From NCBI GenBank assembly GCA_035353855.1, contig DAOQAK010000046.1, positions 1 through 33,179 on the forward strand: DNA of 33,179 bases. The letters run 5' to 3'. The stretch is from Bacteroidales bacterium. Lineage in GTDB: Bacteria; Bacteroidota; Bacteroidia; Bacteroidales; CG2-30-32-10. How positions within the stretch are numbered: position 1 is the stretch's first letter; every line of letters begins with the position of its first letter. Both the position numbers and the translations under genes were made by a program. The notes below the pieces were generated by a model. That model saw nothing but the letters and a program-made list of their open reading frames with translations, was not told the DNA's origin and did not search any database. Of the stretch, positions 24,246 through 31,534 are shown piece after piece.

Positions 24246-25991
24246 TTATTGAATAAGCAACTGTTTGGTCAAAATATTCGATTTGGTTTTAACCTGTAAT
24301 ATGTATACTCCGGTTGCAATACCACCGATATTAAGGAATTTATTATTATCTCCGATTTCAAAATCCATATTGTCTGTGTAAACTAGTTTGCCATCGATAT
24401 TGAATATTTGAATGGAAGCATTATCTGAATAATTTGATTTCAGGAATAAGAAGAATTCACCTTTTGAAGGATTAGGGTAAGTGAAGAATGACATTTGCGG
24501 GTCAACAATAATTTCAGGTGTTAAGACGGTTGTGCCATCGGCTATGAAATAATATGGGTCAGGTTGACCAATGAAAGGATGATATGCAATTTTGCCCGTA
24601 ACATCTTTAGCTTTGATGTAATAATAAATAGTATCGCCGGAATTCTGAGTAGGTATATTTGCTTTATAATGCCTGTAGCTTACAAACGACATAGGAATTG
24701 AATCCCATGTTCCGTTGTAATGAACTTTATATTTAACCATAGGATAATTTGTAGCTAAAGCATTTTTTGCATACGAATAAACCACGGCATTGATATCGTA
24801 CCCGGTTGAAGAATTTATCTTTCCATATAGTGGATAGTGTTGTATGTAGAGCATTTGCCTGTCGGCAATTTCATGGGTACGGCAATGTAATGCATCAGTA
24901 TTGAACCAAGGTACGTATGTTCCTGATGTAGAAGTTTTATATCCTTTTACAATATAACCTGGCATTGCTTTCCTATAAAGTTTTAATGCAGCAGAGTCTT
25001 TTGTTACTGTTGTTGTTGAGCCAACAATAGGAATAAAGACTCTATTGTTCAATATTAATACATTTGAGTATGGTGTTACAGCTGTATTGCTTGACGCGGT
25101 GCTGCTACCAATAAAAGGTCTGTATACTTTATAATGATAGCCATATGCACAGTTTGTACTTTTAAAATAACTTGCAGCAGCTTCATAATATGAATATCTT
25201 GAATCGGATGTAGAAACAGAGTCGATTAACATTTTATCAGGAGCTAAAAATTTACCCCAACAGTCAATGTGTTTGATATAATCACCTAAAGCATCAGGAC
25301 GAATCATGTAATTTGAAATACCAAGATAAGTTGATACTTGTGTTTGTATCTGAGTTGTAGATAAACTGGAATTATCGTCATTAACCAAATCAGTAGAGGC
25401 AGCAATTCCATAACCATCACACATCCAGTTTCCGCCTGTTTGTGATAAGCCCATGGTATAACAAGTCATATTGTTAAGTGCCGTTGCTTCATATGGAGTA
25501 AAAGCATCATCATTTGGCCTGTCCCTGTCATAGGTAAAGTCAACTACACTTACAGTTCCACTACTATCGGCTATAAACCATCCTGTAAAATCTCTGGTCC
25601 ACCATGAATCTGTAGTAGCATTAATAAAGCTGTAATTTGTGATGCTTAAAGTGTTAAATTTTGAAGTTACAGTACTTTGATAAGAACTTGGGCAGGCAAC
25701 ATAAACCTTGGCTGTTTTAGCTAAATCTTGAATAGCAGCATCAGGAATACCAAATCCGCCATAACTGGAAACATAAGCTATTACAACTCCTTCGGAAGGT
25801 TCCCATTCTGCAATATTCCTGGGTTGAACAGGGGTTGCTTTAGAGAAAGGAAGAACTTTGTGCGAGTTTGCAAAATTTAACTGTTCTTCTTTACTAATTT
25901 CATGTTTAGGAAGTCCATTTTCCTGAGCTGTGCTAACTCCAATGTTAAATGCAATAAATGCAATAATTAATGAGAAAGTAAATTTTTTCAT
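24246..25991 (-). CDS. Secreted peptidylarginine-deiminase-like enzyme (PPAD type) with Ig-like and type IX sorting domains
   Basis: A 581-residue exported protein of the porphyromonad-type deiminase/agmatine deiminase family, which converts arginine side groups to citrulline or agmatine to N-carbamoylputrescine. After the signal peptide (1-22), the catalytic domain shows WTRD (Asp134), RDR (Arg156, Arg158), Tyr238, HID (His241, Asp243), YSN (Asn310) and ALHCRTHE (Cys370). The known PPAD site is Asp130, Arg152/154, Tyr233, His236/Asp238, Asn297 and Cys351, so order and most spacings agree. The two arginines that let PPAD prefer C-terminal arginine are kept. An Ig-like domain (about 405-490) and a type IX sorting domain (about 503-581, FFTYPNPSKGEF...KQLLIQ) follow. 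ATG 25991 is chosen because a -7 box overlaps the upstream TTG at 26018. Confidence 0.88.
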   Translation of the reverse strand: MKKFTFSLIIAFIAFNIGVSTAQENGLPKHEISKEEQLNFANSHKVLPFSKATPVQPRNIAEWEPSEGVVIAYVSSYGGFGIPDAAIQDLAKTAKVYVACPSSYQSTVTSKFNTLSITNYSFINATTDSWWTRDFTGWFIADSSGTVSVVDFTYDRDRPNDDAFTPYEATALNNMTCYTMGLSQTGGNWMCDGYGIAASTDLVNDDNSSLSTTQIQTQVSTYLGISNYMIRPDALGDYIKHIDCWGKFLAPDKMLIDSVSTSDSRYSYYEAAASYFKSTNCAYGYHYKVYRPFIGSSTASSNTAVTPYSNVLILNNRVFIPIVGSTTTVTKDSAALKLYRKAMPGYIVKGYKTSTSGTYVPWFNTDALHCRTHEIADRQMLYIQHYPLYGKINSSTGYDINAVVYSYAKNALATNYPMVKYKVHYNGTWDSIPMSFVSYRHYKANIPTQNSGDTIYYYIKAKDVTGKIAYHPFIGQPDPYYFIADGTTVLTPEIIVDPQMSFFTYPNPSKGEFFLFLKSNYSDNASIQIFNIDGKLVYTDNMDFEIGDNNKFLNIGGIATGVYILQVKTKSNILTKQLLIQ

Positions 25992-26015
25992 AAGTGCTTT
26001 TGTTTGGTGTGTCTT

Positions 26016-26023
26016 CAAAGATA
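26016..26023 (-). promoter_or_regulatory. -7 element for the PPAD-like gene
   Basis: On the minus strand this reads TATCTTTG (TAnnTTTG), 24 bases ahead of ATG 25991. The -33 region is AT-rich without a clear TTTG. Confidence 0.58.
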
Positions 26024-26066
26024 TAAAAAAAATAAATATAATAATGTTAATACGTATGTAAATATT

Positions 26067-26169
26067 TATACCGACAGAAAAGAGTTTTGCAAAAATATTT
26101 TTTGTTTTCTGTACGGTATAACTCGTTCTAAACAGTTTTGCCTTTGCAAACCTGATAAGAACGAGTATA
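26067..26169 (+). repeat. Twin-hairpin repeat, copy A
   Basis: It starts TATACCGACAG and ends CGAGTATA. Hairpin 1 pairs TATACCG-ACAGAAA with TTTCTGT-ACGGTATA (right arm ending 26120). Hairpin 2 pairs ACTCGTTCT (26121-26129) with AGAACGAGT (26158-26166). It lies between the PPAD-like gene's promoter and the MITE copy 2. Copies B (32957-33058) and C (17409-17501) share the architecture. Confidence 0.75.
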
Positions 26170-26208
26170 AAATACCTTAATAAAAAATATAAGTTATTAT
26201 TTATTAAC

Positions 26209-26572
26209 TGATGTTATGCAAAATCATTATTTGTATCGAAACAACATTATTTTATTATTATGTCCCGTTAGGGACAACAGCTTGGTAAAGAAAAGAAAGG
26301 TACAACTCACTTCTTATTGTACCGTAGGTACTAAACTTTCAAGACTATATAGCTTTCAAGCACGCTCAGTTAATTGGGTTGTGCCTATCTGCCTCGTCGT
26401 CAAGACGGGCAGCACACAACTTCATAGTGGTTATATATTTTACCAAGCGGTTATGCCTACCTGCCTCGTCGACCCGCTTACCATCGAGGCGGGCAAGGCG
26501 GGCGGTATATACTCTTAAAATCCTTATTAATTATAGTTTTTAAAATTTTATTTTAGGTTTTGCGTAACATCA
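26209..26572 (+). mobile_element. MITE-like element, copy 2, with 15-bp TIRs and 9-bp TSD
   Basis: The ends TGATGTTATGCAAAA (26209-26223) and TTTTGCGTAACATCA (26558-26572) are inverted repeats with one mismatch. The flanks TTTATTAAC (26200-26208) and TTTATTAAG (26573-26581) form a 9-bp target duplication with one mismatch. Internal palindromes are TGTCCC-GTTA-GGGACA (26261-26276) and GTACC-GTA-GGTAC (26319-26331). Relative to copy 1 it carries 72 additional bases (26400-26471) flanked by direct repeats ending CTGCCTCGTCG. It has no transposase. With copy A it accounts for nearly all of the 26.0-26.65 kb gap. Confidence 0.82.
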
Positions 26573-26650
26573 TTTATTAAGGTATTTCAGTTCTCTAAAA
26601 AAATTAAGAAATACAAAATAATTTCTGAACGTGATTATGTGGAGGTCCTT

Positions 26651-27739
26651 TTAACTACAGGCTTCTTGAAGCATATTGAAATGACACCGTAAAACATTTT
26701 CATTTTCTGGCTCATGCAAATGTATGCCATTTCCTTTACAATATTTATAAACATCACAACTTTTACAAATTCCGGTTTTAGTCCATTGCCTGTTTCGCAT
26801 CACTTCAAATTTATTATTCCACACTTCGATGAAATCATCTTTGTATATATTTCCCTGAACAAATGCCCTGTTAATATTGGGGCATGCGCTTATCGAGCCA
26901 TCAGCTAAAACAGATGCAATATTGATTCCTGCACGGCAAAAATAAAAACCATTTCTTACTTTATTTTCATATGAACCAAGGAACCCTTCGCAACCATAAC
27001 TGATTTCAATTTTATTGTTTTTTCTTGTATTGGAAATGAATTCCATTAACCATCGAAATTGCTTATATGATATATCAAGCAAAGGATTTTCGGCAGCGCG
27101 TCCGATAGGAAAAATTGTAAAGAGTCTCCATTTTTTTACTCCTTCTTCAATAAGGAAATCGCGAAGGTTTTCAAGCTCTTTAAAATTTTTTTGATTGACA
27201 CAAGTTACAACATCATAAACAGGGTCATTTTCTTTTACGATGAGTTTTATTGCTTTTACTGCTTTTTCCCATGAATCATCACGGCCACGCAGCCAGTTAT
27301 GACTTTCTGAAAAGCCATCAAGACTTATCGTTACTGAGCGCAAACCTGCACCGAGCAAGGTTTTAAAACGTTCCTTAGTGAAAATATATCCATTAGAAAC
27401 CAGTCCCCAAGGGAAACCGAGTTTGTATAATTCATATCCGCATGCTTCAATGTCTTTCCTGACAAGGGGTTCACCACCTGTAAGCACAATCATTGTTTTA
27501 TTTGGATTGTATACTTTAGCAACTTTTTTTGCGATAGCAATAAAATCAGGGTAGGGCATATCATGAATTGCACTATCGCGATGACAGTCACTGCCGCAAT
27601 GCAAACAGTTTATATTGCAACGAAGCGTGCATTCCCAGAAAAGATAAGATAATTCGTGTAACCCGGTTTGTGTTTTTACATATTTGTTGAAAAGACCGAG
27701 TTTTAATTTTTGTCCGAATGTTGGTTTAATCGATGACAT
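26651..27739 (-). CDS. Radical SAM/SPASM enzyme of a lipoprotein-associated system
   Basis: A 362-residue cytoplasmic radical SAM enzyme. The [4Fe-4S] motif CNINCLHC uses Cys41, Cys45 and Cys48, with extra cysteines at 37 and 52 (WECTLRC...CGSDC). GGEP (88-91) follows as the SAM-contact motif. The C-terminal SPASM-type domain holds Cys268, Cys286, Cys325, Cys328, Cys334, Cys352 and Cys361. The stretch CKSCDVYKYCKGNG has GNG where many SPASM domains have GGC, so auxiliary cluster ligation may differ. This resembles the TIGR04133-type rSAM/lipoprotein system enzyme (from memory, not searched). Such enzymes usually modify peptides; the neighbouring 66-residue lipoprotein, whose stop overlaps this start (TAATG), is the natural candidate substrate or partner. 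The reaction is unknown. Confidence 0.85.
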   Translation of the reverse strand: MSSIKPTFGQKLKLGLFNKYVKTQTGLHELSYLFWECTLRCNINCLHCGSDCHRDSAIHDMPYPDFIAIAKKVAKVYNPNKTMIVLTGGEPLVRKDIEACGYELYKLGFPWGLVSNGYIFTKERFKTLLGAGLRSVTISLDGFSESHNWLRGRDDSWEKAVKAIKLIVKENDPVYDVVTCVNQKNFKELENLRDFLIEEGVKKWRLFTIFPIGRAAENPLLDISYKQFRWLMEFISNTRKNNKIEISYGCEGFLGSYENKVRNGFYFCRAGINIASVLADGSISACPNINRAFVQGNIYKDDFIEVWNNKFEVMRNRQWTKTGICKSCDVYKYCKGNGIHLHEPENENVLRCHFNMLQEACS

Positions 27740-27939
27740 TAAATTCTGTTTGCTTTTTCTTTATCAGTTATTGGCTGTGCCGATTTTGCTGAAACATTTT
27801 TTTTGTCATGTTTTGGAACGAATGCTGATTTTGGTGTTCCATAGCATGCTTCAAATAAAATCAGAACACCACAAACTCCCATCAACTTTAGTGCTCCTGA
27901 TAAAAACAAACTTTTATTTTTTAGGAAAAACTTTTTCAT
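27739..27939 (-). CDS. Minimal lipoprotein partnered with the radical SAM enzyme
   Basis: A 66-residue precursor. A basic N-terminus and hydrophobic core GALKLMGVCGVLILFEAC end in a lipobox with lipid-carrying Cys32. The mature part is only about 35 residues, CYGTPKSAFVPKHDKK..., and is Lys/Ser/Ala-rich. CYGTP followed by a small/aromatic residue pattern recalls the start of larger radical-SAM-associated lipoproteins of Bacteroidetes (TIGR04134-like, from memory), which usually carry an additional Ig-like domain missing here. The stop overlaps the radical SAM start in TAATG, and the phosphohexomutase stop is only five bases upstream. An exported, possibly peptide-modified lipoprotein is the best reading; the function is unknown. 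Confidence 0.72.
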   Translation of the reverse strand: MKKFFLKNKSLFLSGALKLMGVCGVLILFEACYGTPKSAFVPKHDKKNVSAKSAQPITDKEKANRI

Positions 27940-27944
27940 AAAAA

Positions 27945-29684
27945 TTATTTTAAGTTCATTGATTCAATAATGTTTTTTATCTGAACATCCAGCTCTTTAT
28001 TTAGTGAATCGAATTGAGCAGCATTTTTAAGTTCAGCTTTTATTCCAAAATAAAATTTTATTTTGGGCTCGGTACCTGAAGGGCGTACAGTTATTTTACT
28101 TCCGTTAGAAAGATAAAATTGAATTACGTCTGATTTCGGAAGATTTAAAGTTTTTTCGGTTTTATTTTTTATATTTTTTTCTTTCTGTAAAAGATAATCT
28201 TTAATGCAGACTACATCAACATTATTAATAGATTCAGGTGGAGTGCTGCGATAGTTGCTCATCATTTTTTTAATTTCTTCAACCCCTTCAATTCCTTTCT
28301 TGGTAAGCGATAGCAATGATTCTTTATAAAAGCCATATTTAACGTAAATATCGATTAGCAGTTCGTAAAGAGATTTATTTTTACTGGCTGCCCATGCTGC
28401 TGTCTCTGCAATAATGCAACAGGAAATTATTGCATCTTTATCGCGAACAAAATCGCCAACAAGGTATCCATAGCTTTCTTCGCCACCACCAATAAATTTT
28501 TGCTTACTTTCTTTTTCTTTTATTATCTCAGCAATGTATTTGAATCCGGTTAAAACATCGAAACATTCGATGCCAAATGAATTTGAAATTTCTTTCAGTA
28601 ATTCAGATGTAACAATGGTTTTAACAATGTATTCATTCCCTTTGAACAGTTTATTTTCGCTATAAGCATTCATTAAATAATAAATGATTAATGATGCAGT
28701 TTGATTTCCATTCAGCAAAACAAAATCACCATTATTGTCTTTAACAGCAACTCCAACGCGGTCGGCATCGGGGTCGGTACCCAGAACCAAATCGGCATTT
28801 ATTTCTTTTGCTTTTTTTAAAGCAAGCTCAAGCGCTGCAGGCTCTTCCGGGTTTGGCGATTTTACTGTGGGGAAATTTCCATCAGAAATATTTTGTTCTT
28901 CAACAGTGAAAATATTTTTAAAACCAAATTCTTTTAATGCACGTGGGGTAAGCTTAACACCACTTCCATGAATTGGAGTATAAACAATTTTTATGTCAGA
29001 ATAATTTTTAATTAGCTTCTGATTGAGTGATAAACTTTTTACTTTTTCAATATAAATTTTGTCAACTTCTTCATCAATGCTGATAATTTTATTTTTATCG
29101 GCATTCATCTTTACATCGTTGATGTTTGTTATTTTTTGTACTTCCGCAATAACATTATTGTCGTTAGGCGGAACAAGTTGTCCGCCGTCATCCCAATAAA
29201 CCTTATAACCATTATATTCTTTAGGGTTATGCGAAGCAGTTACGACAACACCTGTTTGACAATTCAATTGACGGATTGTGAATGACAGGACAGGAGTAGG
29301 GCGCAGGCTGCTGAATAAGAAAACTTTTATTCCGTTGGCAGATAGAACATCAGCAGTGATCTGAGCAAAGGCTTTACTGTTATTTCGCGAATCATAAGCT
29401 ATTGCAGCTTTTAGCTCTTTTTCGCCGGGAAACATTTTGTGAACATAATTAGCCAAACCTTGTGTTGCCATAGCAACAGTATATTTATTCATCCTGTTGG
29501 TACCCACACCCATAATACCTCGCAATCCACCGGTACCAAATTCCAGGTCACGGTAAAATGCTTCAGTTAATTCTTTGGGATCATTGTCGATTAAATGCTG
29601 AACCTGTTTCCTTGTGTTATCATCAAAATTATTGCTAAGCCAGTATGTGGCCCTCTTCAGGATAGCGCTTTCTATTCCGCTCAT
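27945..29684 (-). CDS. Phosphohexomutase (phosphoglucomutase/phosphomannomutase)
   Basis: A 579-residue cytoplasmic alpha-D-phosphohexomutase moving phosphate between C1 and C6 of glucose or mannose. The phosphoserine loop is TASHNPKEYNGYK (Ser151). The metal loop is DPDADR (304-309), the sugar loop GGGEESYG (399-406) and the phosphate loop RPSGTEPK (534-541). All four domains are intact, and the length fits the long PGM2-like subfamily. Which sugar is preferred is not decidable; GEESYG suggests the glucose-type group. In the operon it can supply glucose-1-phosphate for UDP-glucose, the substrate of the ugd product upstream. It ends five bases before the lipoprotein gene. Confidence 0.93.
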   Translation of the reverse strand: MSGIESAILKRATYWLSNNFDDNTRKQVQHLIDNDPKELTEAFYRDLEFGTGGLRGIMGVGTNRMNKYTVAMATQGLANYVHKMFPGEKELKAAIAYDSRNNSKAFAQITADVLSANGIKVFLFSSLRPTPVLSFTIRQLNCQTGVVVTASHNPKEYNGYKVYWDDGGQLVPPNDNNVIAEVQKITNINDVKMNADKNKIISIDEEVDKIYIEKVKSLSLNQKLIKNYSDIKIVYTPIHGSGVKLTPRALKEFGFKNIFTVEEQNISDGNFPTVKSPNPEEPAALELALKKAKEINADLVLGTDPDADRVGVAVKDNNGDFVLLNGNQTASLIIYYLMNAYSENKLFKGNEYIVKTIVTSELLKEISNSFGIECFDVLTGFKYIAEIIKEKESKQKFIGGGEESYGYLVGDFVRDKDAIISCCIIAETAAWAASKNKSLYELLIDIYVKYGFYKESLLSLTKKGIEGVEEIKKMMSNYRSTPPESINNVDVVCIKDYLLQKEKNIKNKTEKTLNLPKSDVIQFYLSNGSKITVRPSGTEPKIKFYFGIKAELKNAAQFDSLNKELDVQIKNIIESMNLK

Positions 29685-29718
29685 ATATTTAATTATTATA
29701 AAATAAATTAGAAAAATA

Positions 29719-30588
29719 TTATTTTTTCTGATTCTTTATTTTTTGAATGCAATCATTAAGGCTGTCTTTCCAGTATGGAATGCTGATATTAAATTGTTTT
29801 TTAATTTTCGATTTGTTCAATACGCTGTAAAAAGGTCGTGCTGCATCAGTAGGATAATCCTTGGTTTCAATAGGATTGACAGGAGTTTTTATTCCGGATA
29901 TTTCAAGAATTTCTTTTGCAAAATCATACCAGCTGGTAACGCCCTCGTTCGAAAAATTAAATATTTCGAATTTATTTTTTTCTTTATAATCGGGGACAAT
30001 TTCAAGAATGGTCTTTGCAAGGTCGCGCGCATATGTAGGACTTCCAACCTGGTCGCAAACTACATTAAGCGATTCTTTTTCTTTTGCAATTTTTAATATT
30101 GTTTTTACAAAATTTCCACCGTAAGAAGAATACAGCCATGAAGTTCGGAAAATAATTGCTTTTTGTGAATTGAATATCACTTCCACTTCACCATCGAGTT
30201 TTGTTTTTCCGTAAATAGATTTAGGATTGGTAAGATCGCTTTCAAGATAAGGTTTGCAATTGCGCCCATCGAAAACATAATCCGTGGAAACATGGATTAA
30301 TAAGGCATTTTGCGATGCAGAGAACTGTGAAAGATATTTAACAGCCGTTACATTGAGCAGCGTTGCTGAATCTTTTTCTTTTTCGGCTTTATCAACAGCA
30401 GTATAAGCAGCACAATTAATAAAACAGTCGAATTTATTTTTTACAAAAAATTTATTCAGCGCGGCATAGTTGGAAATATCCAGCTCTTCAATATCGGTAA
30501 ATGTAAAATTTAAATTTTTGAAATGGGGAGCTAATTCCCTTATTTCGTTACCTAACTGGCCGTTTGCTCCGGTTACAAGAATGTTCAT
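29719..30588 (-). CDS. rfbD: dTDP-4-dehydrorhamnose reductase
   Basis: A 289-residue extended short-chain reductase catalysing the last step of dTDP-L-rhamnose synthesis. The nucleotide-binding motif is TGANGQLG (6-13). CAAYTAVDKAE (59-69) and STDYVFDG (101-108) are strong RfbD signatures. The catalytic pair is Tyr126 and Lys130 in YGKTK. Other rml genes (A, B, C) are not in this window, so the pathway must be completed elsewhere, or the enzyme uses a related sugar. It is three bases from the UDP-glucuronate decarboxylase gene upstream and 34 bases from the phosphohexomutase gene downstream. Confidence 0.93.
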   Translation of the reverse strand: MNILVTGANGQLGNEIRELAPHFKNLNFTFTDIEELDISNYAALNKFFVKNKFDCFINCAAYTAVDKAEKEKDSATLLNVTAVKYLSQFSASQNALLIHVSTDYVFDGRNCKPYLESDLTNPKSIYGKTKLDGEVEVIFNSQKAIIFRTSWLYSSYGGNFVKTILKIAKEKESLNVVCDQVGSPTYARDLAKTILEIVPDYKEKNKFEIFNFSNEGVTSWYDFAKEILEISGIKTPVNPIETKDYPTDAARPFYSVLNKSKIKKQFNISIPYWKDSLNDCIQKIKNQKK

Positions 30589-30591
30589 GGA

Positions 30592-31527
30592 TCAAATTAT
30601 TTCTTTAAAATAATGAATTGTCTTTTTCAATCCTTCTTCAAGCTGAATTTCCGGTTCCCAACCAAGGATCTCTTTTGCTTTTGTAATATTTGGCTGTCGC
30701 TGCATCGGATCATCTTCCGGTAAAGGCAGAGTGATGATTTTTGATTTGGAATGAGTTAATTTTATTACCAGTTCGGCAAGCTGACGGATAGTAAATTCAT
30801 TAGGGTTGCCAGCATTTATGGGCCCTGTTATTTCGTCCGCAGTGTTCATCATTCTTATCATAGCATTGATCAGATCGTCAACATAGCAAAAGCTGCGGGT
30901 TTGCGAACCATCGCCGTAAATAGTGATGTCCTCATTTTTTAATGCCTGGATAATAAAGTTTGAAACCACCCTTCCGTCGCTTGGATGCATGCGAGGCCCG
31001 TAGGTGTTAAATATTCTGAGGATTTTTATTTTAACATTATTTTGTCGATGGTAATTTACGAATAATGCTTCAGCACAACGCTTTCCTTCATCGTAACAGG
31101 CACGGATACCAATGGGATTTACATGTCCCCAATATTCTTCCATTTGGGGATGAATTTCGGGATCGCCATAAACTTCGCTGGTAGAAGCCTGTAACACTTT
31201 TGCCCTTATGCGTTTTGCCAGACCGAGCATGTTGATTGCTCCCATTACCGATGTTTTAATTGTTTTGATCGGGTTGTATTGGTAATGAATCGGTGATGCC
31301 GGACATGCCAAATTATAGATTTCGTCAACCTCAATAAAGAAAGGCATTGTAACATCATGACGGATCAATTCGAAGTAAGGGTTATCCAGAAGGTGAACGA
31401 TGTTTTGCTTTTGACCAGTAAAATAATTGTCGAGGCATACTACTTCATTGCCCTCGTTCAGTAGTTTTTCACATAGATGTGAACCTAAAAATCCTGCACC
31501 ACCGGTTACCAATATTTTTTTCTTCAT
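30592..31527 (-). CDS. uxs: UDP-glucuronate decarboxylase (UDP-xylose synthase type)
   Basis: A 311-residue extended SDR enzyme converting UDP-glucuronate to UDP-xylose. TGGAGFLGSHL (8-18) binds NAD. The segment LACPASPIHYQYNPIKTIKT (73-92) is the most specific signature of UXS. The catalytic site has STSEVYGD (115-122) and YDEGK (Tyr145, Lys149), with NTYGPRM further on. UXS enzymes are usually near 310-340 residues, so this is full-length. It lies seven bases after ugd, whose product is its substrate, which makes the assignment stronger. Possible alternative: a bifunctional or 4-keto-pentose-releasing homologue. Confidence 0.92.
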   Translation of the reverse strand: MKKKILVTGGAGFLGSHLCEKLLNEGNEVVCLDNYFTGQKQNIVHLLDNPYFELIRHDVTMPFFIEVDEIYNLACPASPIHYQYNPIKTIKTSVMGAINMLGLAKRIRAKVLQASTSEVYGDPEIHPQMEEYWGHVNPIGIRACYDEGKRCAEALFVNYHRQNNVKIKILRIFNTYGPRMHPSDGRVVSNFIIQALKNEDITIYGDGSQTRSFCYVDDLINAMIRMMNTADEITGPINAGNPNEFTIRQLAELVIKLTHSKSKIITLPLPEDDPMQRQPNITKAKEILGWEPEIQLEEGLKKTIHYFKEII

Positions 31528-31534
31528 GAATCTT

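Noticed and set aside
25992..26018. TTG start for the PPAD-like gene
   Set aside because: It overlaps the -7 element; ATG 25991 begins a standard signal peptide.
26216..26518. Plus-strand 100-codon open frame with CPVRDNSLVKK
   Set aside because: It lies wholly inside the MITE-like element copy 2. It is not matched by coding-like substitutions in copy 1 and is interrupted in relation to copy 1 by the 72-bp block.
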